Source: Takakia lepidozioides (Eukaryota; Streptophyta; Takakiopsida; Takakiales; Takakiaceae). From it: 64,000 nucleotides of DNA. The stretch is from the NCBI GenBank assembly GCA_030704615.1, contig CM060731.1, forward strand, positions 83,186,756 through 83,250,755, given 5' to 3'. Shown here one piece after another: positions 29,791 to 41,122 of the stretch; position 1 is the first letter of the stretch, and each line of letters starts with the position of its first letter. A program made the translations under genes and the position numbers. Below the pieces are notes generated by a model, which worked only from the letters and a program-made list of their open reading frames with translations, searched no databases and was not told the DNA's origin.

Positions 29791-30735
29791 CAGGAAACGA
29801 TTATCATTGGCAGGGAATGACTGTGTGGGAACGACATCTATAGAGGGAACGTGCATTCTGTCTTGGATGACAGTTAGTTAGTTAGGCGGTTAGAACAGCT
29901 TGTAGGTAGAATAGGCAGAATAGCGACATGGAGGTGTCGAGCGGCTTTTACTCACCCATCCCTTTGCTATCCGAGGTGGAAACTCCAAGATAGAAGAGTT
30001 GGATATCTCTAAGCACTCAGCCCGCTCAGAACAATCAGTCATGACCTACAGCTAGTGTATCATGGTTGTGCTTCCTGTTTGTATTTCTTCTTGCTTTCAT
30101 GTTAACAAATTACTTTGTTGTGTATACTTAAGCATCAGATTGCTTCAGTAATCTTTCAGGTTCCATTCACTCATCCATTCATTCCACAGCTTCACTCAAG
30201 TCTCTCTACACAGTGTGATTGTATTGAATAGGTGTCAGATTAAGATTTGTCATGTATCAGGCCGAAGCCATGGTGTCTCTAATCTGCTCTACACTCTAAC
30301 TCTACAGCTTGCATTCATCAAACATCAGCAGATCGCGTCCCCTCCATCACTGTACTCTCCATCCTTGCTCCAGTTCGTGTTCTTCGCATGTTCTCCTCTG
30401 CTGATGATCAAGAAGTGCTCTCCTCCCCAATAGTTCTCCCCCACAGAAGTGTGTCCTCTCCAAGTTGCTACTCTGCCTAATCTATCCGCAAGCTGATCTA
30501 ACCGCCTAACTAACTAACTGTCATCTCAAGAAGTAAGCACGTTCCCTCTACAGATGTCGTTCCCACACAGTCGTTCCCTGGCAATGATAACCGTTCCCTA
30601 CGTACGTTGTGACGGGCTGTGCCAAGCTGTGTTGGGCTGTGACTGTGTCGAGCTCTGATTGGCTGTGTAAAGCTGTGTCGGGCTGTGACTGGTTGTGCGA
30701 AGCTGTGTCGAGCTGTGATAGACTGTGACAGGCTT
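29640..30735. repeat. Inverted repeat with ~250-bp arms
   Basis: The segment around 29780-29905 (ending GTTAGTTAGTTAGGCGG) is reproduced in reverse complement at 30487-30600 (CCGCCTAACTAACTAAC, then the GTTCCC text). The flanking tandem repeats are inverted as well. The loop is about 580 bases. Confidence 0.7.
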
Positions 30736-30740
30736 TTGAC

Positions 30741-30965
30741 ATGGCGGAGGACTATGCACTACAGATGGCAGAGAAGAAACAATGGGGATCTCCTATGCCT
30801 GAGAGGTTACCTTGTTATCAACCACAGGAGGGTCAGACATTTCCATTTGGTGCTCAATCGCCTCCATCAGCCAGTGACCGGGCTCGGGCTCGCACACAGA
30901 GCCCTCCAAAGGACTCTCACCGTCAGAAGGGTGTTCGCTCACAAAGGTTTGCTGATCCTAAATAG
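30741..30965 (+). pseudogene. Remnant ORF of the small LTR element
   Basis: A 74-codon frame (starting MAEDYALQMAEKKQWGSP) is rich in Gln, Pro, Ser and Arg and ends about 25 bases before the polypurine tract. It is probably the C-terminal end of the element polyprotein. No domain can be named. Confidence 0.35.
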
Positions 30966-31239
30966 TAGACCGTGAGGACACGGCTTTTTGAGAGGGGGAG
31001 GGGTAATGTTAGAGGGTTGTCTGGGACTTAGACACTTTTATGGGCTTTGTGGGGTACCCTTAGTTTTTGCGCAGACTTACGGATGGTAGACTTAGACCAA
31101 CAAAGGCCTTAGGGGTGACAGGCACAGGCTTTAGGGGTGGTAGACAGGCTTACACACTCAGTCACAGTCTTATACAGTCGTACATAGCCTATCATAGTCT
31201 ATCACAGCCATACACAGCCTTACACAGCCCGACACAGCC

Positions 31240-34200
31240 TTATACAGTCTGTATCCGTAGAACCAGTACTAGTATCAGAATCATCTTCCCCCCTGAGGTG
31301 TTTCGGTGGCCGAACTTTAAGTGGCTCATCAGGAATCCTGCGTGGCATATAGTGTTGGCCCACCATGTCTGGAAGCTTAAACTGTACCACTTGGAACAGT
31401 GTAAGTATTTCCAGGCTTCATGTCCCTTATAAAAAATATTGTCAGGACCCAATTTTTCCTTGGTCAAGTTGGTCCAAGCCAAATTAAACCATAAATGAAG
31501 TTGGGAATCCTTCTGCAACATGACTTTCGCATCATACAGGTACATATGAGGTGGAACTGAAGGTAAGACCCAATGATCTCCACTGGAAATAACTCAGAAA
31601 TCTTGACTGCATCTTTTGCTGCTCAATGTGATAACGTGCAATGAAACAAGCAGCATAGTACAATCCACAGCCCATGACCAAACTAGATACCTCCTTGGTC
31701 TTGGTGTAGATGTACCCATGAACAACCTGGAAGGCAATTAATTCCTTCAACATGGTGCCTGCCTCAGACCAGTACCTTGCAAAATGATGATCCTCAATGG
31801 GTCTATTGTTTGGAAGAACCTTAGTCCGAGTTGCCACTGGCAACCAAATGCGCATGATCTGGTAATAATGTGCCAATGACTGTGGAGGACTGAATTCCTT
31901 CCAAGTCAAATCCATCACAATGGGAATTTGGTTGAAGGGCATAATCATAGCCCGATTGTACTCTAGTGCAGCAGGAGTCCTAGGTGGGTTAAAAGCAGCA
32001 TCCCCCCAAACCTCAGACTATGGCATTGCCATGGTATCAACAGTGTCAGCCACCTGCACAGCCACCTGCTGTGGGGGCTGTGATATTCCGCCACTGTCCC
32101 TCCTATTGCTGACAACTCTTGCACCTCTTGTGATGAAGACTAAAAAATCAGAGTCCTGGCATGCAAATAAGTAGCTACCAGCTGCTCCTCAGGAACAAAG
32201 ACTCATTTGTCAATGTTGGAACTCAAGTCATCCACTAGAGTCTGCAGCCCTTCCACATCATCCTGTAACTCTGCTATCCTACTATAGACATTGTCTATAG
32301 TAGTTGTGGCAATGTTTTGCACCTGCAACCTGAGATCATTCATCTCCCCCTAAGTGAGCTTTCGTGGTGTCTTCCCTTCCACCGGCCCTTGTGTTAACCA
32401 TACTTGCATAAGATGATTATCCACCAAGTCTTGTGTAGCACCCCTGAGAGCCTGCTCCTCCTTGAGTCTGTACACATCAAACTGCTGCTGTAAAGCCTCC
32501 ATGCACTTTGCATGAGGTTCAACTAGGGCCGCATAGGCAGCAGTCAGATTATTGGCTTCCTTCCAAGCCTTGTTAGCCAACAGAGAGTTCATTCTTTTGG
32601 CCCGTGAGTGTTTGCTGCAACTTCAGGATGTACCTTTCTTTTTTAGCCTCAACCTGACTGTACTGTTGGAAAGTATCCTCATTGCGACAGATTGTAGCCT
32701 TCAAATCAGCAATGGGTTTCCCTTGCTCTACGGTCTCAGCCTCCGCCATCATACATCTCTCTGCTTGTCTGTTAACTTCTAATGCAGTTTGATCCAGAGC
32801 AGTTGTTAGTGTGGCACATTGGATGATCATTTTCTGATGAACTGCCTCCAACTCTGTATGGAGCACCTTCACTTCCTGCAATTTTCCCTCATGCTTCACC
32901 TGCAACTGGTATAGCTGTTGCTTACGTGCTTCATGCAACTTCTCCTGCTCCAGACCCGCTTCAATCAAATTCCCCTTTGCTAGTTGCAGGGCAGCCTTCG
33001 TGTCCTCCAATTCTGTCTGCAACTTGAGGTGGGCCTCCACATCCACCTTGTTTGCACACTCAGTGGCAATTCTAGCCTCAAACTCCTGCTTGAGTTCCTC
33101 CCTCAAAGCTGCCAATTGTGTGGATGGAACATGGGATTTCACATAAGTGCCCAACAAATTGAGTGTCCTACTTATGGAACTCATAAGCATGGCCTGTTGT
33201 GGGTCTTCATGGGAAACTTGTTGATGGTCCTCCTGATTCTCCACAATGTGATGTTTCACCAACCATTCAGGCCATGTTCCCACAAGATCTTCTTCCTGAA
33301 CGACCTCATTCTCCACAGGTGCTGCAGTGCCCTTACATTCTACCCTTGGGACCTCCTCCACAAGTTCGGGCATCACATGCACAACAGGGATTTCCTTGGT
33401 CAAACTCTGCATCTTTGGTACTACTGGTTCCCTGACCAAGCCAGAGTTTTCATAGAGAAGGTCACCCTTCTCAATTTCTGCCACTACTTGCTCTGTAGTG
33501 GGATTGTCCAACCCTTCTCTTTCCAGAGCAATAGGCTCGGGTGTAACAGCATGTACTAACTGAGTGACCCTTGGAACAACTGAGTCATCTGGCTGTGGTG
33601 GTTGTGGTACCGAGGTGACTTCTTCCTCCCTCTCCAAAGGCCGTGCTTCCAGCAATAACAGACCTCTGTGCTGCTGCTCCTCATCCTGCACAAGCGCTAT
33701 AGAAACATCATCATGTGGTTTCCTCATAGCAGTGGATCTGCCACTACTGTTGCATCCCCCTTCTGCCTTTTGGACTGGTGTTGCCCCTCCAATCCTCCTT
33801 CACCATATGAAGAGCCCTGCAGTGGTTGTTGTCTCAAACACTCCCATCTCCTTGCATTCACGCGCATCAAGCAAACCGGAATCGAGGATAATTTGAGCAA
33901 TTATCGGGCCAGACACAATGATCGGAGACTTAGCAGCAGTGCCCTGTAACCACTTCATCTCTTCCACCGGACCATTGTACATCAACTCCGCCCAAGCTAC
34001 ATCCTCTCCCCTCAAAGCTTTCAGTATTTCCTCCGTGAATGATCTGCTAAGGTATTGTTGGTTCTGTTTCATGGCAAACAGAACGTTCAGTATTTGGCCA
34101 ACTTCCCTTAACCCTGGGTACTCGGCCTTGGTGCAAGTGTATCCTTGAGTTTTAAATAAACTCGCTTCTTGGAACAAAATGTCTATTTGCAATCTTGCCA

Positions 34201-34706
34201 TGTGTTCATCCACATTTACATGCCCAGATGGCAATTCAAACAGTTGCTGCAAGTACTGGGGAGTAATCTCTATATCTACTCCCTCACCTGTGTAACTCCT
34301 GTCCGAGGCTCAAAGTTCTGAATAAATTGAATCATATACTTCCGAGATGCAAGGACCATTCTTTGCGTAGCAGCCCTTCCAATCGCAACTCCTTCAGCAG
34401 CTGCACTGCCTGTGGTGTAGCAATTGTTTGCTTTTGCAGAATAGTGGTGCTCTTCACCCTGATATCCTCCATTCCCCTAACTCTCTTCATCCCAGACAAA
34501 CAAGAAGGCCTTGTTTGAAACAGCTGTAGGAAAGCTTGCAGGGCATAGAGCATAAAGGTATGGTTGGCACAGAAAGGAACGGGTAAGTGCGTGTAAGCCT
34601 GTGGGGCTTGCAGATAGTGGGTGAGAGAGAATGTTCTTCCAATCCGTCCGTCCTTGCGCCACTACGTGAGAAGTAAAGCTAGCGTGTAGTCTGTAATATC
34701 CGCCAT
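31240..34706 (-). pseudogene. gypsy-CC 3' coiled-coil ORF, copy b
   Basis: It starts at ATG 34706 (MADITDYTLALLLT), hits a TAG at 34662-34664, and then continues in the same frame as WRKDGRIGRTF and on through ANHTFMLYALQAFLQ. The N-terminal third is globular (KSPIIVSGPIIAQII). The centre (about 32580-33730, 384 codons open) is acidic and then a long coiled coil. The C-terminal part (31240-31948) has aromatic-rich sequence. It lies downstream of integrase, the env position of gypsy-like elements, but has no signal peptide or membrane segment. It might instead be a gag-related or movement-type protein. I do not recognise the family. Confidence 0.6.
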
Positions 34707-34711
34707 AGCTA

Positions 34712-34727
34712 CAAAGCTATAGCTTTG
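34712..34727. promoter_or_regulatory. 16-bp perfect palindrome before the coiled-coil ORF
   Basis: CAAAGCTATAGCTTTG lies six bases upstream of the ATG of the coiled-coil ORF on the minus strand. The inverted copy at about 41089-41104 has it too. It could be a subgenomic promoter or hairpin; there is no evidence beyond position and symmetry. Confidence 0.35.
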
Positions 34728-34790
34728 ATTGCCCTTCCCGTCGAAACGCTGGTTATTCGGAGCAACCCCGACTCTTCCGCTCAAAACTTT

Positions 34791-35795
34791 TCAAATTTCT
34801 TGTTCTTGTTTCTTGGAGGAAACCACTTGCATGAAATTCACATTTCTTATTGGCTGTTGCCTCCTCAGGTAACTTCCAAATTTTACCCTCCTCAGTGGAC
34901 ATTCCCACCTGGAATGTCCACTAGTACAGCACAAGTGGCAAAGGTCCCCCTTTGCTGTACGTGTAAAGGGTTCCGTTACATGTTTCCTGGATGCATTAAT
35001 GGGCCCGCAATTAATTTTGGCTGCTGTACCGGGTAGGTACTTCGACGGCCCAGTTTGTCTTTTTACATGATGACCCCCGCTATTGCGGTTCATGCAAAGC
35101 GGAGCGCTTTGCCCCTTAGGCCATGTGTTCGAATTCAAACACTCTGATGTTGCCCTCTGTCCGCGTGGCTTTTTCTCCGAGTTTGACTCCCAAGCTGACC
35201 TTACACTTACCGGCCACTTTTCTGATGTTAACCCGCGTCCACCTGTCACTGACCCTATGGACTGTGCAACCCGCGTAGGTTGTGTTGGGCTGTGACAGGC
35301 TATGTCAAACTGTGGTAAACTATAATAGGCTGTGTGATGCTGTGATGGGCTGTGATAGGCTGTGTCATACCGTGGTGGGCTGTGATAAGCTGTGTTAAGC
35401 TGTGGTAGGCTGTAATAACTGTGCGAACACCCGTGTTCTCCGCTCAGGCCATACACATTTGGCTTTACGACAAGTGCTTCATGCTCCGTTGGTATCACTG
35501 GTGCAGGCTGTGATGGCATTTGTGTTTCAAGATGCAAATCATGCTGCAATGGTTTATCATGGATACCACTGTATCCCTTCAACTTATTGGCATTAACTCT
35601 TCCAAGCATCTCTTTGTTAATGGTTTGTAATATGGCTGTGTTGTTATCATACATCTTCTGTATGATATAAGGTCCTTTCCATGGTGACTTAAGCTTAGAA
35701 GCTTTAATCTTTCCCTTCTTCTGCAACCACAGAACCAAATCACCCGTCTTAAAAGTTTTCAGTCTACCTTCATCAAATTGATCTTTCCTCTTCAT
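34791..35795 (-). pseudogene. gypsy-CC integrase C-terminal tail with CCHC knuckle
   Basis: This continues the integrase after a TAG at 35796-35798 that is CAG in the inverted copy. It begins MKRKDQFDEGRLKTFKTGDL and contains a GPY/F-type core (LKSPWKGPYIIQKMYD). A repetitive stretch (AYHSPPRYDTAYHSP) is the translated 10-base tandem repeat. Near the end is a zinc knuckle CHLCCTSGHSRWEC (C-x2-C-x4-H-x4-C, 34900-34941). A knuckle at the end of integrase rather than in gag is unusual; the inverted copy also has it (CHICNPSGHSKMEC). Confidence 0.75.
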
Positions 35796-37236
35796 CTAAA
35801 TTCTGGTCATGTTATCTGCTGCATCAGCACGTACTTCTTCCACATGATATAATTCATGTTTCCTGACTTTAATTGAATCTTCCAATTCCATTCTCCTTCC
35901 CCATTCAGTTCTCATGGTAGGTAATAAGAATTCCACTAGTAGTAAAGCTTCCATACCATAAACTAATTGGAATGGTGTATACTTGGTGGTGACTTTATAT
36001 GAAGTTCTATATGACCACAAAGCTGTCAGCAGCTTTGTATCCCAATCTGTTTTGTTTGCATTGACTATCTTAGCTAAAATAGTGCATAGTATTTTGTTGG
36101 TGGCCTCTGCCTGCCCATTACCCTGTGGGTAATAGGTTGTACTCTTCATGAACTCTTTAGTCAATAATTCTATGGTCTCATTAATGAAGTGACTTCCCTG
36201 GTCACTGATAAATTCCAAGGGACAGCCAAATCTTGTAAATATGTTCTCATACATGAACCTTGTTGTAGACTTAGTTGTGTTGTCCCTCAGAGCCTTAGCT
36301 TCCACCCACTTTGTAGTATAATCAGTGGCTCTGATTATATACTTGTTCTGTGTATTTCTGGCTGGTGGGTTTATCGGTCCAACAAAGTCTAGTCCCCATT
36401 TCTGAAATGGTTCAGTAGGCATCGTAGGATGCAAAGCCATCTTCCCCGATCTTTGCAAAGGTCCTAGCCTCTGACACTCATCACAACTCTTGCAATACTT
36501 GTGTACATCTTTAAACAAAGTAGGCCACCAGTAACCTGCAAGTAGTATTTTTCTACTGGTAGTCTCCTCTTCAAAATGTCCTCCAGCCACTCCTTTATGT
36601 ACTTCCTCCAAAACTTTATTTACTTCATGGTGGTACAAGCATCGTTTAAGAACTCCATCAGGTCCTAGCTTATACAATCTGACACCTATCATAGTGTAAG
36701 GTAAAGCCTTGATAGCTATTCTCTTCCTCTGTTCTTTCCCATAACTGGGTAGGCACTGACCATGAGTAAGGTAGTATCTGATTGGCCACTGCCAATCTAG
36801 CCATTCATCTGCACTTCCTTGCACCTCCACTGCAAATAGACTCGCATCAGGTAGTTGGTCGTCTACTCCCGTGGCGGGCTCTCCTGTTGATAGGCGTGAC
36901 AAGTGATCTGCCACAAGATGTAAACGGCCAGGCTTGTAAACAACTTCAAATTCAAACTCGTGCAAGATTATTAACCATCTTGCTATCCTGCCACTTATCA
37001 AAGGCTTGTTCACCAGATAAATCAAAGCCTGATGATCCACATAAAACATAAATTTCTTGACTGCATAAATCATTGCCAATGCTTCTCTTTCAGTGGTGCT
37101 AATAGTTCTTTTCAGCACTGTTCAATAACCTGCTAGCATAGTACACAGGTGAATCTATGTTTCCTGTGATATTTTGGGCTAACACAGCTCCCAATGCTTC
37201 TCCTGAGGCATCACAGTGTACATGAAATACTACATG
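35796..37236 (-). pseudogene. gypsy-CC RNase H and integrase
   Basis: A 440-codon open frame (37118-35796) preceded by further RNase H sequence in another frame (HCDASGEALGAVLAQ). RNase [17 protein letters not shown] and VADHLSRLS. Integrase zinc module: [20 protein letters not shown] and CKSCDEC. Catalytic core: [18 protein letters not shown] and [11 protein letters not shown] carry the D, D and E residues. The domain is complete apart from the nonsense codon at its 3' end. Confidence 0.85.
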
Positions 37237-38236
37237 TCAGTGAGGGTTAATCAGCACAGGTGAAGTTGTTACTGACAATGTAAGTTCCTCAAAAGCCTGT
37301 TGACATTCAGCTGTCCATGTAAACACTACATCCTTCTTCAGAAGCTTGCTCAAAGGTGCTGCCATCTGTGCATCCCGTCTGACAAATCTTATGTAGTAAC
37401 TGGTTTGTCCAAGGAATCTCCTTAGTCTTTTAGCATTTCCTGGTGGTGGAGATGCTTTAATGGCCTCTGTCTTTCTGGGATCCACAAGCAGTCCCCTCTT
37501 ACACACAATGTGTCCCAGAAGTACCCCTGAATTTACACATAAAGTACACTTTTCTGGATTCAGACCAAGACCTCTCATCCTGCATCTGGCCAAACATAAT
37601 TCCAACTTCTGCAAATGCTCATTCTTAGAGCTGTACACACTGAAGTCATAAATCATCCAGATACTCGTGAAAAGATTCACTTATCACCCTCTGGAAAGTT
37701 GCTGGTGCATTACAAAGTCCAAAAGGCATGACTTTATAGGCATAAGCACCCCAGTCTGTGATGAAAGCTGTCTTTCCCTGGTCTTCTTCCGCCACTTGCA
37801 CTTGGTTATATCCACTGAAGCCATCCATGAATGAATACATCTCATGGCCTGCCACAGTGTCTAGTACCGCTTATGTGAATGACAAAGGAAATGGATCTTT
37901 CTTTGTACAAGCATTCAACTTCTTATAGTTCACACAAACTCTCAGTTTGTCATTCTTCTTGGGAACTATCACAATGGGTGACAACCAAGTTGTATACTCT
38001 ATTGGGTATATGAACTTAGCCTCAGCCAACTTCTTGATCTCTTCCCCAACCTTCTGTGCATAGTTGGGATTCATCCTGTACCTTGTGTGTTTGATTGGTA
38101 CTGACCTTGGTTCCAGTTCAATCTTATGCTGACAAATCTCAGGGGGTATCCCTTTCAGATCCTCATAGCTCCATGCAAATATATCTTTGTATTTGATAAA
38201 TAGGCTCTTAGCCTCCTCAAAGAATTCTGGCTCCAA
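37237..38236 (-). pseudogene. gypsy-CC reverse transcriptase
   Basis: The N-terminal part (38236-37871) reads YKDIFAWSYEDLKGIP, WLSPIVIVPKKNDKLRVCVN and KDPFPLSFT, then a TAA. The palm continues at 37855 with MDGFSGYNQVQVAEEDQ (catalytic Asp) and MPFGLCNAPATFQRV. The YLDD active site is at about 37650-37660, but a 7-base insertion (TTTATGA) directly after its Asp codons throws the rest (FSVYSSKNEH, RRFLGQTSYYIRFVRR) into another frame. Confidence 0.82.
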
Positions 38237-38567
38237 GTCAGCCCCTACTTCACCATTCTTGGTTCGTCCTCAGTTCCCACATTCACGTCTCTCACCTGCT
38301 CTTCAGCTGTGATTGTCCATCCAGCCACTACTTCATCCTGTAAACTCATAGTGGCTGGTTCTTCTAGGATTTCCATTTCTCCCTCTCTTTCCTCATAGAA
38401 ATGTGGTGGGTAACTACTTGTTTCCCCCTCAATTGGTGTTGCTGTTACTGCACCACAACAGATACCTTTAAAACAACTCAGGCCTCCTAGTTGCATTTCT
38501 GCAACCTGCTCCCACTTTGGGTGCGCAGCAAACAGGGTAGCTTCTGCTCCTCATCGAGTCCTCCCCT
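38237..38567 (-). other. gypsy-CC protease-RT linker
   Basis: Acidic linker sequence in frame 38245-38496 (FYEEREGEMEILEEPATM) connects the protease to RT. No separate domain is seen. Confidence 0.45.
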
Positions 38568-39542
38568 CTAGTCATACTCTCTGACTCCACGAGGTCTTCT
38601 GGTAGCAGGTAGCCTACTAGATTTCTTAGTGGTGACATGTATCTTGTGCTTCCCATCATGCACAGTCAGTAACTGGGAATTCCAGTCATGGAATACCCTG
38701 GCCTGTTTCAGCCATGGTCGACCCAGCAATAAGGAGTAAGCTTCCATGACATCATCCATTTTCAACACAGTCACTGTGATCTTAAAAATCATCTCTTGGA
38801 TCTGTATCTTTACTCCTCTTATCAAGCCTAAAGGTTGTACACTCCTTTGATCTGCCATTGTTACTGTAAATGGGGTTGGTTTCATGTTACTCAGACCAAG
38901 CTTCTGCCTTAATTGGTTTGTCATAATATTCACTCCCGAGCCTCCATCTATCAGTACATCAGTCAAGTCTGTGCTTCCAATTCTCAATTGGATTACTGGC
39001 ATAGAATCATCAAAGTCCATGACTGTTTCTCGCCCTTCAGGCCTCACATTATAACTTGTCACCTTGTTGTTCAGGTCTGTGTTCTCTGTCACATGAGCAA
39101 TCTGATTAATTGCTTGATACAGCCTGTGCCTACAATGAGGTGCCACATCCAATAGCTGTCCAATGGTAATCTCAGCTTTGGTCTGGCATATTACTTCAGC
39201 CAAAATCCCTTCATTACTCTGCACTTGTGCAGCTTCTTTCTTCACTTCATCTTCACCATCTCCATCTTCTCTATCAGAGTCAGAAGTATCTGCCATAGGG
39301 TTATCAGTATTCTTCTGCATTTCCCTTATGGTGTCAGCCACTTCCCTGTGTAGTTCCTTCTCATCTCTCCAAGCCTCATCATCTTCAGGCACATCACTCT
39401 CATTACCATCTTCTTCCTCATCCACTGGAGGTATTAGTTTAGCTTTGCTTTTGGTTACTATCATTGTACTTACTTCTGGTACAAAACATGGCCTAACCAT
39501 GTGAGCTGCCACCACGGGGCCCTCATTCACAGGAGCTCTCAT
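38568..39542 (-). CDS. gypsy-CC gag end and aspartic protease
   Basis: An open frame of 324 codons. The N-terminal 110 residues are highly acidic (VDEEEDGNESDVPEDDEAW), typical of the end of gag. A retropepsin-like protease follows with VLIDGGSGVNIM (catalytic Asp) and the partner strand YSLLLGRPWLK. The frame is cut at the 5' side by the inversion junction at 39543/39544, so the ATG at 39542 is probably not the true start. No CCHC knuckle is present in this part. Confidence 0.78.
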   Translation of the reverse strand: MRAPVNEGPVVAAHMVRPCFVPEVSTMIVTKSKAKLIPPVDEEEDGNESDVPEDDEAWRDEKELHREVADTIREMQKNTDNPMADTSDSDREDGDGEDEVKKEAAQVQSNEGILAEVICQTKAEITIGQLLDVAPHCRHRLYQAINQIAHVTENTDLNNKVTSYNVRPEGRETVMDFDDSMPVIQLRIGSTDLTDVLIDGGSGVNIMTNQLRQKLGLSNMKPTPFTVTMADQRSVQPLGLIRGVKIQIQEMIFKITVTVLKMDDVMEAYSLLLGRPWLKQARVFHDWNSQLLTVHDGKHKIHVTTKKSSRLPATRRPRGVREYD

Positions 39543-39543
39543 C

Positions 39544-41122
39544 TATAATCACAGCCACTGATTATACCACAAAATGGGTGGAAGCTAAGGCTATGAGGGA
39601 CAACACAGCTAAGTCCACAGTAAGGTTTCTTTATGAGAACATCATAACAAGATTTGGCTGTCCCTTAGAGTTTATCAGTGATCAAGGAAGTCATTTCATT
39701 AATGAGATCATTGAACTGTTGACTAAGGAGTTCATGATTGTGCACAGGAAGAGTACAACCTATTACCCACAGGGCAATGGGCAGGCAGAGGCCACCAACA
39801 AGATATTGTGCACTATCTTGGCTAAGATAGTCAATGCTAACCGAACAGACTGGGATACAAAGCTGTTAACAACTTTGTGGTCTTACAGGGCTTCATACAA
39901 AGTTACCACGAGGTATACACCATTCTAATTAGTCTATGGCATGGAAGCTTTACTTCTAGTGGAATTCTTATTACCTACCATGAGAATTGAATGGGGAAGG
40001 AGAATGGAATTGGAGGATTCAATTAAAGTAAGGAAACAAGAACTATATCATGTGGAAGAAGTACGTGCTGATGCAGCAGATAACATGGCCAGAATTCAGA
40101 TGAAAAGGAAGGATCGGTTTGATGAAGGCAAACTGAAGACTTTTAAGACGGGTGATTTGGTATTGTGGTTGCAGAAGAAGGGAAAGATTAAAGCTTCTAA
40201 GCTTAAATCACCATGGAAAGGACCTTATGTTATACAGAAAATGTATGATAACAACACAGCTATGTTACAAACCATAAACAAAGAGATGCTTGGTAGAGTC
40301 AATGCCAACAAATTGAAGGGATACAGTGGTATCCATGATAGACCATTGCGGCATGATTTGCATCTTGAAACACAGATGCAGTCATGGACTACACCAGTAG
40401 CACCAGCGGAGCATGAAGCACTTGTCATAACGCCGAATGTGTATGTCCATAGCAGTGAACACATGTGTTCACACAGCCAACACAACCTACCACAGTCTGT
40501 CACAGCTTGTCATAGCCCATCACAAGCAACACAACCCACACAGGTTGCACAGTCCATGGGAGCAGTGACAGGTGGACACGAGTTAACGTCAGTAAAGTGG
40601 CTGGTAAGTATGAAGACAGTTTGGGAGTCAAACTCGGAGAACATGCCATGGGGACAGAATGAGACAGGAGAGTGTTTGAATTCAAACACGTGGCCTAAGG
40701 GGGGAAGCACACCGCATTGCATGTACTGCAATAACGAGCGCCATCATACAAGAAGACAAACAGGGCCGTCAAAGTACCTACCCGGTACATCAGCCAAAAC
40801 TTATCATGAGCCCATTAATGCATCAAGAGGACAGGTAACGGAACACTTTACGCGTCCGGCCAAGGGAAACCTTTGCCACATATGCAATCCTAGTGGTCAT
40901 TCTAAGATGGAATGTGAACAGAATAGGGTAAAAATGAAAAATTACCTAATGAGGCAACGGCCAATCAGCAACTTGTATTTTGTGCGAGAGACTCCATTCA
41001 AGAAACAAGAACAAAAAATTAAGAAGATTATGAGCGGAAGAATAGGTGTTATCCCGGATAACCAATGTCTCGACAGGAGGGGCAATCAAAGCTATAGCTT
41101 TGTAGCTATGGCGGATATCACA
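39544..41122 (+). pseudogene. gypsy-CC integrase end, inverted copy c
   Basis: The plus strand repeats 34695-36340 in inverse orientation: [40 protein letters not shown], then a TAA at 39926-39928 where copy b has CAA (Gln). The integrase tail and the zinc knuckle CHICNPSGHSKMEC follow (about 40873-40914). It then runs through the palindrome into the first codons of the coiled-coil ORF (ATGGCGGATATCACA), where a MULE end interrupts it. It belongs with copy a, the other side of that MULE insertion. Confidence 0.8.
41114..41122. repeat. 9-bp target-site duplication GATATCACA (MULE cargo end)
   Basis: Reverse complement of TGTGATATC at 23293-23301. It is the site where the MULE entered the gypsy-CC coiled-coil ORF. 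Confidence 0.7.

Larger units (their letters stand above)
29455..31244 (+). mobile_element. Small degenerate LTR retroelement
   Basis: Direct repeats beginning TGTTAGAGGG(C/T)TGTCTGGGAC start at 29455 and 31007 and agree for about 240 bases. A clear polypurine tract, GAGAGGGGGAGGGG, immediately precedes the 3' copy (about 30990-31003). The 3' LTR is cut off at about 31244, where gypsy-CC coding sequence begins. The interior keeps only a short frame. It may be an internally deleted relative of gypsy-CC, since both contain the same 10-base tandem repeat. Confidence 0.65.
31240..39543 (-). mobile_element. Ty3/gypsy element gypsy-CC, copy b (minus strand)
   Basis: Read on the minus strand the order is protease, RT, RNase H, integrase, an integrase tail with a zinc knuckle, and then a separate long coiled-coil ORF. 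I could not identify its LTRs; the 3' side runs into the small LTR element at about 31244 and the 5' side ends abruptly at 39543 against an inverted copy. Multiple stops and frameshifts make it dead. Confidence 0.82.

Noticed and set aside
29455-30230. A tRNA primer-binding site for the small LTR element near GGTGTCAGATTAAG (about 30228)
   Set aside because: The match to the initiator-tRNA site is partial and the 5' LTR end cannot be fixed because the second LTR is truncated.
32573-33727. Complementary plus-strand frame 32984-33559 (191 codons)
   Set aside because: It lies antisense to the conserved coiled-coil ORF and does not match between the two copies.
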